This document shows, one piece after another, positions 11,600 to 23,128 of a DNA stretch of 64,000 nt. The stretch covers positions 46,352,499 through 46,416,498 of the forward strand of contig JAFMSR010000002.1 of the NCBI GenBank assembly GCA_022818135.1, given 5' to 3'. The position numbers and the translations under genes are program-made. The notes under the pieces were generated by a model, which worked only from the letters and a program-made list of their open reading frames with translations, had not been told where the DNA came from and did not search any database. Position 1 is the stretch's first letter. Each line of letters opens with the position of its first letter. This DNA is from Saxidomus purpurata (taxonomy: Eukaryota > Mollusca > Bivalvia > Venerida > Veneridae).

Positions 11600-12354
11600 A
11601 ATCTGGTTCATCTACCGCTTCTGGACATGACTACTGAGTAAATATGTTACATGTGCATTTGTTCACGTCTATACCACGTAAAAAATATTTTAGGTTTATG
11701 GTTAATACTCTGCGACAAAAAGCACGAAATAAGCATGTTGTACGGTGATGAACTGTTTCTGTTCTGAGAGCCTCACTCTGATGGTAAATTTTTAAACCCT
11801 GCTTTGAGCATTTCTATATATTTAACGATATAAAATTAATAATTATGTTTCTGTTTCTCTTATTACTGAATGAGTAGGTGAATGTATGAGGAAAAAGGTG
11901 CGTGAACGAAAGAAAGAAAGAAAGAAAGCATCAATCACAGCAAATCAGATAACATTTCTGGCATAGCAACCTTCAGGCATGTTTCTTACAAATCAACATG
12001 TGTTATTTTGTGATAAACGCCAGTGTGTTATCGTACAAATGATCTTGTGACTTAAATGTTAAATGCTTGTTTAAATCCTAAAAGCTACTCTTAATAAGAA
12101 TGAAGACACTTCACACTCTTCTTGGGAGAATGATACTGGTAGCTCAATCGAGGCTATTAACTTTGTGATGGTCCAGTTGTGTATATGGGGAGTTTTAGCG
12201 TTAGTACGGGATAATCCATATGACCTAGTATTTTAGGTTCCAGTGGGATAGTTCAATATACAAATCACGTCCCGTTTCAGAGATAACCCTGGTTCTTTTA
12301 CATACTCGATGTACAGCACATATATAGGAACTCGGTTTAGGTCTCACCCGAAAG
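11600..12354. other. Intergenic DNA, nothing recognised
   Basis: AT-rich, with a short (GAAA)n run near 11911. No exon or transposon structure recognised. Confidence 0.4.
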
Positions 12355-12357
12355 ACC

Positions 12358-12445
12358 ATAAGTTAGTGGAGGAGCAGGTAATCGAACATTCGATCCCTGG
12401 ATTGCCAGTCTAGCGCGTTAGTCATTAAACCACTGATCTGCTCTA
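12358..12445 (-). repeat. tRNA-like SINE head relic, minus strand
   Basis: The complement reads GAGCAGATCAGTGGTTTAAT, then GCGCTAGACTGGCAATCC and a degraded B-box (ATCGAATGTTCGATT). The layout matches a tRNA-derived SINE head. The mutated T-arm argues against a working tRNA. Confidence 0.5.
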
Positions 12446-12649
12446 ATGATCAAGTATCCACATGCACGTGATTATATAGTCTACTGTGGAAGGGTGGTAG
12501 AAGGAGGGCGTGGAGGGGATTGGGGCAGTGAGCGAGGGAGATTGTGTACCTTTATTAGTGTAAATGAATACGGAAATGCGACAATAACCATCAACCATGT
12601 GTTCAGGCAAACAAACTGTATAGATATAACAGGTGGATACTGTTTTTCT

Positions 12650-13110
12650 ATTTTCAGTAGTAGCGATCCGTTGACCTCGACCCCAGGGACCTCAAATGCA
12701 ATCCCAAGCTTCATCTCACTATAAGTTACCTTCATCAGTACATATCAATTTTCAAGGCAATATCACATTCCCGAAAACCGTTTTCCTATTTTTAGTAAGA
12801 GCGACCTTGACCTTCACTTAAATGACCCCCAAAAACTGTCCCAAGCTACATCTCCATATAAGCTATATACACACCAATTATGTTGTGCATCTCATTCCAA
12901 ACATGAGTTATTGACCAGAATTATTTGATATTTTTAGCAACAGCAACTTTTACATTTACCCCCAGTGACCCTATATGTGATCCCAAGCTACATCTCCATA
13001 TCAGTTATCTACATACAAATTTTCATTACAATACCTCATTCCCAGCACGAGATATTGGCCGGAGACAGTTTTAGTGACAGCGACCTAGAAATTGACCCCT
13101 GGGACGCCAA
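12650..13110 (+). repeat. Diverged tandem units with GACCTTGACC / CCCAAGCTACATCTCC themes
   Basis: Three to four units of about 130 bp, each with a GACCT.GACC motif, a CCCAAGCT(A/T)CATCTC block and a CATTCCCA... block. Related to the units at 1320-1860. Probably the core of an old HINE-like element; ends not identified. Confidence 0.5.
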
Positions 13111-13404
13111 ATACGATACAAGAAGCTATCCACGTACGAAGACGAAGTTGAAAACCCGGTAAAAAATAATCAAAAGAAATCTACATTTGCGTGTGTAAGT
13201 AGTGCCAAAAAAAACATGCAGGTATGTTGTTTTCAAAATTTGCATTTTTATTCTCATAATGATTACTCCGCCGCAGTGAACTTAGTTCACATGTATTTAC
13301 CTATAGGATTTAACACCCGTGAACAATACTGTATTCAATTATGTGCAAGCGGACAGTTCACAGGCAAAATGCCAGCACTAAACTCCTCCTAAACTTTCTC
13401 ACAT

Positions 13405-13480
13405 AAAGATTCATGTCGGTGGCGAGGCTCGAACCCACGAACCTAAACTTAGTGATTACACTCGACCGCTAAGAGGGGTG
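13405..13480 (-). repeat. tRNA-like SINE head relic, minus strand
   Basis: The complement contains CTTAGCGGTCGAGTG (A-box-like) and GTGGGTTCGAGCCTCGCC (B-box-like) at tRNA spacing. No full cloverleaf was confirmed by hand. Confidence 0.45.
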
Positions 13481-13484
13481 AATT

Positions 13485-13655
13485 GTTTTTATGTATCTTT
13501 CTGTCAAATAAAAAAGAAAGAAACAACACGATAAATTGCCTAGTTAACGACATATTTCTGTGAAATGAAGAAACAACAATATAAATTGCATGGTTAACTT
13601 CTATAGTATACATGTTTCTGTCAAATGAAGAAACAAAATGATAAATTACGGGTTT
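13485..13655 (+). repeat. Three tandem units of about 58-75 bp
   Basis: Repeated theme TTTCTGTCAAATGAAGAAAC followed by ATAAATTGC and GGTTAAC. Three diverged copies, non-coding. Confidence 0.7.
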
Positions 13656-13659
13656 TACA

Positions 13660-14631
13660 ACTACTAAACTACTACTATATACGTATTCATGAAAATCATA
13701 AATTGATTGTATACATGTTTAGAGGAAATCTTATACTACACATTTAAATTAAATAAAACATACCTAGAATCCATTCACGAAAATACTCCGGAAAGGTTAC
13801 ACCATAACACAGGAAGCGCGTATATCATGAGGTGTACGCCACTCAGCGTCTTTTAATAGCCTCATCAATTTATCTTTTTTATCAGCTACCGTAAATCCTC
13901 TAAACTTTGCTTTTGTGAGACTTGATTTTTGTCACGTCATACTGAATTATTCAAGATATGCTGGTAATAAGAATCCATCCTCTTTGTACCCGTTTTTAAA
14001 AACAATACGTTTTATGTAGGTAACTTGTTAACTCCGTGAACTGAAGTGTGAATGCATTTTAAACGGCGGGCCATCTCCTGCGGTAATCACGCGAATCTAC
14101 GTTATCTCACACCAAAATCTTCATCGTAACATTGTAACATAGCGTATCATCCGTCATTACTAGACACATGCGGCAGTCCTAACATGTAATTTAAACAGTG
14201 AAGAGTGGATTAATATTCTTTGGGAAAAGTAATCAAATAGCTGTTGTTCCATGTTTCCTGTATGTCACTTTTAATATAATCAAAATTTGACCCTGTAAAC
14301 AAGAAGTATTTTTAAATAAGACACACGACCGTAGTAGCCAATGTGTTCTTTAGTCAGGTAGAGTAAATATTCCTTTTCATGTGTATTGCTTTCTGACACC
14401 ATTTTCATATTTTCCCTGTGACACAGCTTTCACCAAAATTTCCACAGAGAGCAGTTAATTATCAATTCAATTAGGCGCATGTACCTTAATTATGCGTTGA
14501 CAAACGTTGAATTTAGAATCACACTGTTTAACTCACAGGTAGGTCTCACTGCCTCGGTATGTACTCATTTTATATTCGGCGCCGTTCCACTTTGGTTCGG
14601 TGGAGCGATTCTGGCCCAACAGTGTCTCTCT
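13660..14631. other. Intergenic DNA, nothing recognised
   Basis: No exon, RNA gene or element boundary could be supported in this stretch. Confidence 0.4.
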
Positions 14632-14927
14632 TGATTTTTTTTAACATATTCACATACTACACAAACCCAGTATATACACCGAACCGGTTAAGTCACTCAA
14701 CAGACACATTTCAAAAATATCACTGTTCACTTTTTGTCTCTTATATGTCTCTTATCTCATAAGACACATATAGTAAACAATGGTATTTTTGATATGTGAC
14801 CGTAAGAGACAAAATAAAAAAATTATAGTGAAAAATGATAGTTTTGAAATGTGTCCGTTGAGTGACTTAACCAGTTCAGTGTATATACTGGTAGTACACA
14901 TGAATATGAGAAAAAAATTACAAGGCC
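14632..14927. mobile_element. Hairpin (foldback) element of about 296 bp
   Basis: The left arm (14632 to about 14745) matches the reverse complement of about 14795-14927. Shared blocks include CCAGTATATACAC, GGTTAAGTCACTCAAC, ACACATTTCAAAA and TTTGTCTCTTA, in mirrored order. The ends are T-rich/A-rich. There is no coding capacity; it fits a foldback or MITE-like insertion. Confidence 0.8.
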
Positions 14928-15180
14928 GGTAAACCCGCCAGCCGGCATTCATCGCCGGCGCGCGGGGCTTCAAAGCCGTCACTCGTTTTTCTTCGTTTCG
15001 TCACAGAATATGAACTATCCGACTGGTCGCCGCAAAAAAAACTCTGTCTAGGGCCACACATCTCTCTGGTCAGAGCCCCGACAGCTACAAGACCGAAGTC
15101 AAGTATCTGGCGAGACCCTATGCCTGCTCTGCGAAGTGCATGCCACAAGGGGCTGAGCGCAGGCTTACGTCGATTGTGAA
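14928..15180. other. GC-rich island of unknown nature next to the hairpin
   Basis: This roughly 250-bp block (with GCCGGCATTCATCGCCGGCG near its start) is far richer in G+C than its surroundings and begins exactly where the hairpin element ends. A 76-codon minus-strand frame (14918-15148) covers it, but I recognise no domain. It could be part of a larger mobile element whose other part is the hairpin. Confidence 0.4.
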
Positions 15181-17040
15181 TGTGCCAGTTTAGATAGAAA
15201 ATTTACTTGCCATAACAGTAATCCACCAATCTTAGTGTACAATTCCTATCAGCTGCTAAATGACCCTTATCCCACTGGTACCCAGCGCCATAGAATAAGT
15301 TGTAGAATACCGTTGACAAACAAATATATATATATAAATGTTGCTCACAAGCAAATCAATACCTGTCCCCCTTCAATCCGTGTAGAGAGGAATCATTGCT
15401 GTAATATATCTGCATCTTTAACTACTTTTTTCAAAATATGTCTCAGGCTTGTAGAATATGCATATACCTGTACATGTGTATAAATGTTTATTGTAACAAC
15501 AACAACCACAACAACAACAACAACAATAACTTTAGTTTGTGAATGTTACGTATTAAGAGTACAAAAAGTTTCATACTGCTTATTTCCTGTACGGCCTTCA
15601 TTTTTAACTTTAAAATTATCCATCATACTCTCACACACACACAAAAGTTCACAATTTCACAAAGTATTTAACATGCATGCATACCAACATATAAACATAT
15701 CCATTACTTTCGACAAACACGCATCAACTTATGACATGCAGTCTTATCTGTATATATATTTTAATCATGCATATACAAAAATCATAATATCTAAAAGAAG
15801 CATATCACGAACAATCATGAATAAAATGTAGCGATTGCAATTCTGCTATAAATTGTGCATTCCATTCTTGAAACGTGTTCTGTTGTCCCGCAATGATGTT
15901 GTAGGATCTGGCTGGTTTATCAAACTTGGTCGCGATATTTGCCCGTAAAGTTGTGAATTATAAAACAGACACAATTAGTTGTACTTATTATTGTCCGATT
16001 AGAAATTGAAAAGTGAAAAGTCGGGTAACTTTATTACTGCCACTTAACTATATATATATATTAAATATTTCATTCCGCCAGAGAGAAGGAAGTAAACCAA
16101 ACGCTACATAGTTGTGTGTTGTCTTGCTTGCTTCTCAAATACAGTAAGTACGGTATGTCTGTGCTACTGCGGAAGGATTATGATAAAAGATAAAACAGAT
16201 GAAAATAGTTCAGTGGTAATTAGTTCAAACTACCTATATCGTATATCTGGACAAATTCGTCAGGTTTGCTGTGTATGAAAACACTGCAGGAACTTTTGGT
16301 AATTCGATGCATACCTCATTAAACTATCAAAGTCTGTATATCTGTGAAGTAATAGAAAGCGAGAGAAAATGTGATGCTAATACCATCAACAACGTTACCA
16401 CAAACACCTGACAGAACAAACTTAGTTACGCGTATTAATATACCTCAAACACGTGATACGGCCTTTTAAACCTTTAAATTCGCTAGAGACGCTAACAACA
16501 GACATGCGACTCAATAATTTCAAAAATATAGGTGAATGAAAAAAGTGCATATTCAAACAAAGGGTTAAGCAAATGCTATATATTTAAAAAAGCAACGGCC
16601 CACGTTATTCATTTAAGAAAATACGGTAACTACAAAGTTAGCCGAAACTAAACTGTGCACCTATCCCAAAGGTAATGAATCAGCCGGTAATTACTAGTAC
16701 CGTATTATACTCATATATATAAAATGTTTGAATAAAATCCTCGTATACATTTGAAGATCTGTATAATTTTACATTATACAAAGCATACTGATTACTTTAG
16801 CTTAGCCAGGGATCGTATATATACTAATACTACAATAAATCTTTGTTTAGTTAACAAAATATGCTAAAACATGTAGAATTTTTCAATATCTATATGTAAA
16901 AAGGCACGGCCGGTACACAAAACATATGTTATTCTCTCTCATTCTGTCTCTCCCTTTCCCCCCCCCCCTCTATATATATATATAAATTATCAGGGTGGAT
17001 GACCCACGTGACTTTTGGGTAAAGGCGACGACCCAAAATG
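15181..17040. other. Intergenic DNA, nothing recognised
   Basis: AT-rich. Contains an (ACA)n run at about 15495-15530, a C-run followed by (TA)n at about 16957-16985, and scattered low-complexity. Two overlapping open frames (15235-15831) lack recognisable domains. Confidence 0.4.
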
Positions 17041-17074
17041 TAAACAAATCGTCTCGATTTTAGGTAGGTCTTTT

Positions 17075-17215
17075 CACAGATCCATGGGGTATGGACTTGC
17101 CACTCAATCTAATACTGGTCCCATGTTGTACAAGCAGGACATATAATACAAATATCATGTATAGCACGGGACCAGTATTAGATTGGGTGGCGAATCCATA
17201 TCCCATTCATCTGTG
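17075..17215. mobile_element. Inverted-repeat hairpin, arms of about 51 bp
   Basis: The left arm 17075-17126 starts CACAGATCCATGGGGTATGG and contains CAATCTAATACTGGTCCC. The right arm 17165-17215 is its reverse complement with few mismatches, ending ATTCATCTGTG. The loop is about 38 bp. Likely a small non-autonomous DNA transposon or foldback. Confidence 0.75.
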
Positions 17216-17279
17216 GGGTTTTGGCGATAACTTTCTTAATCCTGTGAGAATGTTTGTATTTTTTTCAGCATAAAATCTC

Positions 17280-17282
17280 TCT

Positions 17283-17338
<56 letters not shown>
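17280..17338 (+). repeat. (CT)n microsatellite
   Basis: Nearly pure CT dinucleotide run of about 58 bp. Confidence 0.97.
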
Positions 17339-17339
<1 letters not shown>

Positions 17340-17869
17340 GCAGATTGGGTGTGTCAATGTCGGGAAAATGATAAAGAGGTCAAAGAGTCGGTCACTCGGG
17401 TCAGCCATTCAATATATGTTGCGGGTTCAAACCGGTAATCAGTGTGTTCCGGTTACAGATCGTCGGCTAGACACGAGAGTGACTAGTTACGGAACAAACG
17501 TTATTCACAGTTAAGTTGAGAAAAAAAATAGATAAATAATTTGTATTTTAGAGTTTTTTTTTATCGTTGGTACCGGACAGTCAATCATAGAAGAGTTTAG
17601 TTATTTTAGGTTTCGGGGGATATATGTACAAGATGCAGAACGAGTCCCGTTGTGGTTCTCTAACATGCCCAGTGTGCAACCTGAAATAAATAAAACTTTT
17701 CTTAGGGCGTTGGTCATATGGATTATCCGGTTCCAACGATAAAACTCAATAAACACAAACATACATGCTTCATGTATCATGTTAATTGTCCGTTACCAAC
17801 GGTAAAAAAATCTAAAATACAAATAATTTATCCATTGTATCTCAACATAACTGTGAATAACGCTTGATC

Positions 17870-17965
17870 CGCATACATACATACAAACAAACATATATAC
17901 AGTACTTGCATGCATCGTGCATCCATCCAAACATACATGCATGCATGCATCCATCCATCCATGCC
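17870..17965 (+). repeat. CATA/CATC-type microsatellite
   Basis: Interspersed ACATACATACATAC and CATGCATCCATCCATCC runs; simple-sequence DNA. The open frames crossing it on both strands are not credible genes. Confidence 0.85.
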
Positions 17966-18089
17966 CGCGCGCATGCACACACATATTTCGTATTCTGTAG
18001 CCACAGGTATGGTCGCTTTAAGTAGGCACCGGAATGTTCACTTCCAATTACTCACAACACAAACCATCCCAACCCCAGCCCGTAGCAAA

Positions 18090-18630
18090 ACTTTGTATCT
18101 GTATCGTCGCCATACGCCCAGGTCAATAAACCTGACCGTCCAGCGACGCACAATCAAATTGGTCAAAAATGTGTACTCAAGATATAATAGTGTGACAGAC
18201 CTGCAGAACGCCATTGCTGGAGCATCCTTGAGAACAGGCGTCGATTCTACTTCTATAAAATATACTACAATCTTGTAGCAATCTCCCTTTCCTGTTATCT
18301 AGAAGCGTTAACAAGGCATATGCACCCCCTTAGTCAAACCAAACCCATTCCAAGTCAAACTTCTTTAAGTATCATTTTACCCCCATACCACAGTCCTGCG
18401 GGAATAGGTTATTGCAACCCTGCCTGATCTTTAATCATTCAAGCAGACAGTGACACAGCTCAATTATTAATCATAAACTAGTTGTTTATAAACCCTTTAC
18501 TCTTGTAATAATTTGAGATAAGAGAACTGTCATGCAGTTACTAGACTGAATAGGCTTTATTTTGTCTTTCATTAAGATCCGAGAGTAAACCCTGCCCACA
18601 ATACCCAAGAGGTGTGAGGCAGTATGTCGA
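18090..18630 (+). pseudogene. Decayed 3' fragment of a non-LTR retrotransposon
   Basis: Part of the plus strand reads VQRRTIKLVKNVYSRYNSVT, followed by a DLQNA-type stretch, clearly homologous to the minus-strand element at 18957-22896 (MVQRRTIRWVKNDYSRDTSV). Frameshifts and stops interrupt it. The non-coding tail at 18587-18628 (CCCTGCCCACAATACC to GTGTGAGGCAGTAT) matches the tail of the minus-strand copy at 18957-19000, so both copies end at the same 3' terminus and face each other tail to tail. Confidence 0.8.
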
Positions 18631-18956
18631 GTGGACATGCAGAAAGGTAGAAGTTATAATGATATGTGTAACGAAACTGGACTGACTGTTTGGACTTTTT
18701 CGGTAAGTTGGACTACATGGATATATTGGAACCCATTGACTTTTTAAAAGGCTTTTTTGAAATACCCTTATGCTAAATAAGATCTGCTAATTTATCTGTT
18801 AAGAGAATATTTAGCTCTCATGCTTAGAATGCAGTATTACATATCTTCTATTAGGGGATTAAAACGTGGTTGTTTTCTTATAAATTGAACTATGTTCCTT
18901 CTTTGTTTAGAGAACTTGAGGCGCTACATATGTTTATTATCTATCTATCTTGTTAT

Positions 18957-21900
18957 ACTGCCTCACACCTCTCACGAGTATTATGGGCAGGGTGCACGCC
19001 GGGTGTTAATAAAAGATAAAACTACTGCAAGATAGCTCCTACAGTCAAGAGAAACAAGACGGTTAAAACTGTTAAAATAGTAAAAGAGTAAAAGGGTTAA
19101 AAACAACTGTTGTATGACTAATAATTGATTTGGGCCACTGCCTGCTTGAATGATTCAAGATCAGGCAGGATCGCAATATGTGTGGGTAATCTATTCCACA
19201 GGACTGTGGTATGGGGGAAAAAGAGTACTTAAAGAAGTCCGAATTTGCATGGGTTTGGCGGAGACTAAGGGGGTGCATATGTCTTGTTAACCTGTTTGGG
19301 ACTTCTAGGTAACTGGGCAGGGAGATTGCTACAAGATTGTAGTATATTTTGTAAAACATAACCAATTTGGAGGCTTGACGCCTGTTCTCAAGGGTGCTCC
19401 ATCCAAGGGTGTTCTGCAGGTCTGTCACACTGGTATCTCTGGAATAATCATTTTTTACCCATCTGATTGTGCGTCGCTGGACCATCTCCAGCTTGTGAAT
19501 ATTAACCTGGGTGTGTGGTGACCATACAGATGATGCATACTCTAGTTGTGGTCTGACTAATGTTTTGTAAGAGAGTGATTTGATATTTTCATGTTTTGTT
19601 TTAATGTTACGTTTGAGAAAGCCTAGTGTTCTGTTTGCATTTATTGTTATTCTTGAGATGTGTGTATTCCAGCTGAGATCTTGGCTGATGTCTACACCAA
19701 GGTATTTTGCATCCTTAGCTGGTGAGAGTGTTTGACCATGAAGTTTATATGGGAACTGGATAGGTTTTCTACTACGTGTGATATGGAGGACCTGACATTT
19801 ACTAGGGTTAAATTCCATGTCCCACAGTTTTTCCCACGTTTCTAGCTTAGAGAGATCATTTTGTAACCTTTGACAATCAGAGAGGCAAGTAACTGCAAGG
19901 TAAACGGCAGTGTCATCAGCAAAAAGCCGCACCTGGGAGGTAACCATGTCAGGGAGATCATTTATATAGAGTAGGAACAACAGAGGTCCTAGGACAGAGC
20001 CCTGGGTGACCCCAGATGTAACAGGGACTTGATCAGACGTGCAACCGTTAACCACTACTGACTGAGATCTACCTATTAAAAAGGACCGGATCCAAGACAC
20101 AGTTTGACTGGAGACACCATGCTCTTGGAGTTTAAGTAATAATTTAAGATGGTTGACTTTGTCGAAGGCTTTACTAAAATCAAGTAGGACAAGGTCGGTC
20201 TGTTTACCTGAGGAAAGGTTTTTGGATATTTCATGAACTAGCTCAATGAGCTGAGTCTCACAGGACCGTCTTTCACGGAACCCATGTTGCAGCTCATAAA
20301 GTATGTTGTGTTTTGAGAGATGTGTGGATAGGCTAGATGCAATTATTGTTCTAGGAGTTTACATAGAATACAAGTTAGCGATATGGGTCTGTAGTTAGCA
20401 GGGTCACTAGTATCACCTTTTTATACCCCCAAAACGAAGTTTAGGGGGGTATATAGGAGTCACCCGGTGGTTGGTCGGTCGGTCGGTCGGTTGGTCGGTC
20501 GGTCGGTCGGTCGGTCGGTCGGTCGGTCGGGCGGTCTGTTGCATTTTCCTTGTCCGGAGCATAACTTGAAAACTACTAGTTGGAATTCAATACAACTTCA
20601 TACAATGGTCAAGCACATTGAGAGGAAGTGCAGTGCACAAGAACTATAACTCCATCTTGACTAATTACAGAGTTATTGCCCTTTGTTACTTTTCCTTGTC
20701 CGGAGCATAACTTGAAAACTACTAGTTGGAATTCAATACAACTTCATACAATGGTCAAGCACATTGAGAGGAAGTGCAGTGCACAAGAACTATAACTCCA
20801 TCTTGACTAATTACAGAGTTATTGCCCTTTGTTACTTTTCCTTGTCCGGAGCATAACTTGAAAACTACTGGTTGGAATTCAATACAACTTCATACAATGA
20901 TCAAGCACACTCAGAGGAAGTGCAGTGTACAAGAACTATAACTCTATCTTGAGTATTTACTGAGTTATTGCCCTTTGTTACTTTTCCTTGTCCGGAGCAT
21001 AACTTGAAAACTACTGGTTGGAATTCAATACAACTTCATACAATGGTCAAGCACATTGAGAGGAAGTGCAGTGCACAAGAACTATAACTCCATCTTGACT
21101 AATTACAGAGTTATTGCCCTTTGTTACTTTTCCTTGTCCGGAGCATAACTTGAAAACTACTAGTTGGAATTCAATACAACTTCATACAATGATCAAGCAC
21201 ACTCAGAGGAAGGCAGTGTACAAGAACTATAACTCTATCTTGAGTTTTACCGAGTTATGCCCTTTGTTACTTTTCCTTGTCCGAAGCATAACTTGAAAAC
21301 TACTAGTTGGAATTCAGTACAACCTCATACAATGGTCAAGTACATTTAGAGGAAGTGCAGTGCACAGGAACCATAACCCCATCTTGACTCATTACAGAGT
21401 TATTACCCTTTGTTACTTTTCCCTGTCCGAGCAGCATAACTTGAAAACTTCTGGTTGGAATTCAATACAACTTCATACAATGGTCAAGCACAGTGAGAGG
21501 GAGTGCAGTGCACAGTAACCATAACTCCATCTTGACTAATTACAGGGTTATTGCCTTTTGTTACTTTTCCCTGTCTGGAGCATTTTTAAAACGAAAACTA
21601 CAAGTTGGAATTCAATACACTTCATACAATGGTCAAGCACAATGAGAGGAACGCTAAGAACAATATCTCTTTTTAGTTTGTTTGCAAGGTATTATGTTAC
21701 TACGAACTTCTTCAGTTTATAAAGCAATCCTTTTGGGGGTATTAATCACATTTAGTGATAGCTCTAGTTTTGAATAGTGGAGCGACATTTGCCTTCGTCC
21801 AATCGGATGGGAGTTGACCAGTATTAAGGGATCTTTTAAAGATTAGTGATACTATGTCAAGGATCTCATGGCGGAGCTCCTTCAAGACAATGGGCTTAAT

Positions 21901-22896
21901 CATATCTGGGCCAGCAGCCTTATCCACTTTTAGGTTTTGGAGTAATTTCAGGACGCCGTTGGGGTCAATTTCAATGTTGGGCATTGTAGGGTATTTCCGT
22001 TTTCCTAGGGAAGTCCTGCAAAGCTGGGACAGAGACAAGGGAGAAACACCTGAAAAAACAGACTGGAATTGTTTATTCAGAATATTTGCTTGACCAAGGT
22101 TTTCTGAGGTGATTTTACCATTTGTCTGATCTTTTAATGGTGCAATACCTTGGTTATCTTGTCTGGCATTTTTTATAAGTGAGTAGAGGCGCTTGGTATT
22201 GAATTTATTAGTGTTTGTGTTTTCTGAATGTTGAATGTCTAGAATGTTTTCAATATATGTCTCATGTGCTTTCTTAATTTTTTGCTGGATGAGGTGTTTA
22301 ACAGTTCTGAATTTGCTAATGTACTGATTTTGACCCTTGTGTAGTTTAACCTTTTGGTAGAGTTTGTCCCTTTTTCTTATCAATCTTTTTATATCTTGTG
22401 TAATCCATGGGAGACTTTTCTTATTTCCTAGTTTTTTAATTGGGACAAACTTTGATATGCCTTCTTGAATTAGGAGTTTAAACCTGATCCAGAGGTCTTC
22501 AACTGGGATAACCTCTGCATCTTTCAGTGTGTTTACCTTGGAGTTACTGATAAATTGTTTGAAATCATCCCATCTAGCTTTTCTAAATAATGGAATGTCC
22601 CTAGGGGTTTGTTTATTAATGAAAGGTTTGATTCGAGCTTGAGAGATGACTATGTTATGGTCTGAAATACCAGCTTGGACAGATACTGTGCTTACTAGCC
22701 TCGGAGTTGGGTTTGTTGTGAGAAATAAGTCCAAGACATTTTCATTACGTGTGGGGGAATTAACCATTTGTGTGAGATCATAGTCATCAAGGATTTCGAG
22801 AAACTTATTATAAGACTGGGTGTTTGTGCTATTAGATTTCATTGAAGGTATATGGTCAGAGTCCCAGGTGAGGTTAAATATAATAATATTTTTCAT
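18957..22896 (-). pseudogene. 5'-truncated non-LTR retrotransposon (endonuclease end + reverse transcriptase), split by an insertion
   Basis: Minus-strand coding remnant of a LINE. The 22896-21742 part carries the end of an APE-type endonuclease (GISDHNIV, the SDH motif) and the linker into the reverse transcriptase, ending at NVAPLFK. After a foreign insertion (20423-21767) the frame resumes near 20417 with GDTSDPANYRPISL and continues through DFSKAFDKVNH, GVTQGSVLGPLLF and the catalytic FADD (LFADDTAVYL), down to 19072. A small deletion near 20345 breaks the frame just after CKLLE. The N-terminal endonuclease and any ORF1 are missing, as expected for 5' truncation. The 3' tail ends in an AGAT-rich stretch at about 18940-18957. 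The clade looks Jockey/CR1-like, but I cannot place it by eye. It is inactive. Confidence 0.9.
20423..21767 (+). mobile_element. HINE/pearl-like element, ATACCCCC family, inserted in the retrotransposon
   Basis: In order: a T-tract, a left subterminal arm ATACCCCCAAAACG, a (GGTC)n microsatellite (20470-20530), about 7.5 tandem units of about 147 bp (each with TTTCCTTGTCCGGAGCATAA, CTTGAAAACTACT and GTTGGAATTCAATACAACTT), a right arm TTTTGGGGGTAT, a hairpin ATCAC-ATTTA-GTGAT (21745-21759), and the end AGCTCTAG. The host reverse-transcriptase frame gives the insertion point within a T-run: ACCTTTTT on the left, TTTTGAATAG on the right. It has no coding capacity. This architecture is that described for Helentron-associated elements and for the bivalve pearl family. 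Confidence 0.85.
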
Positions 22897-23128
22897 TTTT
22901 ATTTCTCATGACGATATATGATGATTACAAATATCTTTATATGGTCTATTTATATGATCCGAAGTGTCTGGTCTGAAATGTCCGAAGTCCGAAGTGTCCG
23001 TAGGCCTAATTCGTAGAAAACACAGTGTATTCGACGATGATGACAATATGCATGAGTCGCCTAGAAATAATTGACAGAAACTGAAAAGTAGCTACATAAC
23101 GTCAAAATTATAAATTAGTTTTGTTGAG
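22897..23128. other. Spacer upstream of the TUG start codon
   Basis: This holds any 5' untranslated region and perhaps the proximal promoter of the TUG gene. A GTCCGAAGT(GT/CC) motif is repeated at about 22958-23000. No clear TATA box could be assigned. Confidence 0.4.

Noticed and set aside
12446..12735. Opposed open frames of 92 and 84 codons
   Set aside because: Overlapping frames on both strands in old repeat DNA with no recognisable domain.
14918..15148. 76-codon frame in the GC-rich block as a gene
   Set aside because: No start context, splice sites or domain; kept only as a block of unknown nature.
15235..15831. Two consecutive plus-strand frames (82 and 115 codons)
   Set aside because: Composed largely of Thr/Ile/His-rich low-complexity from simple repeats; no domain.
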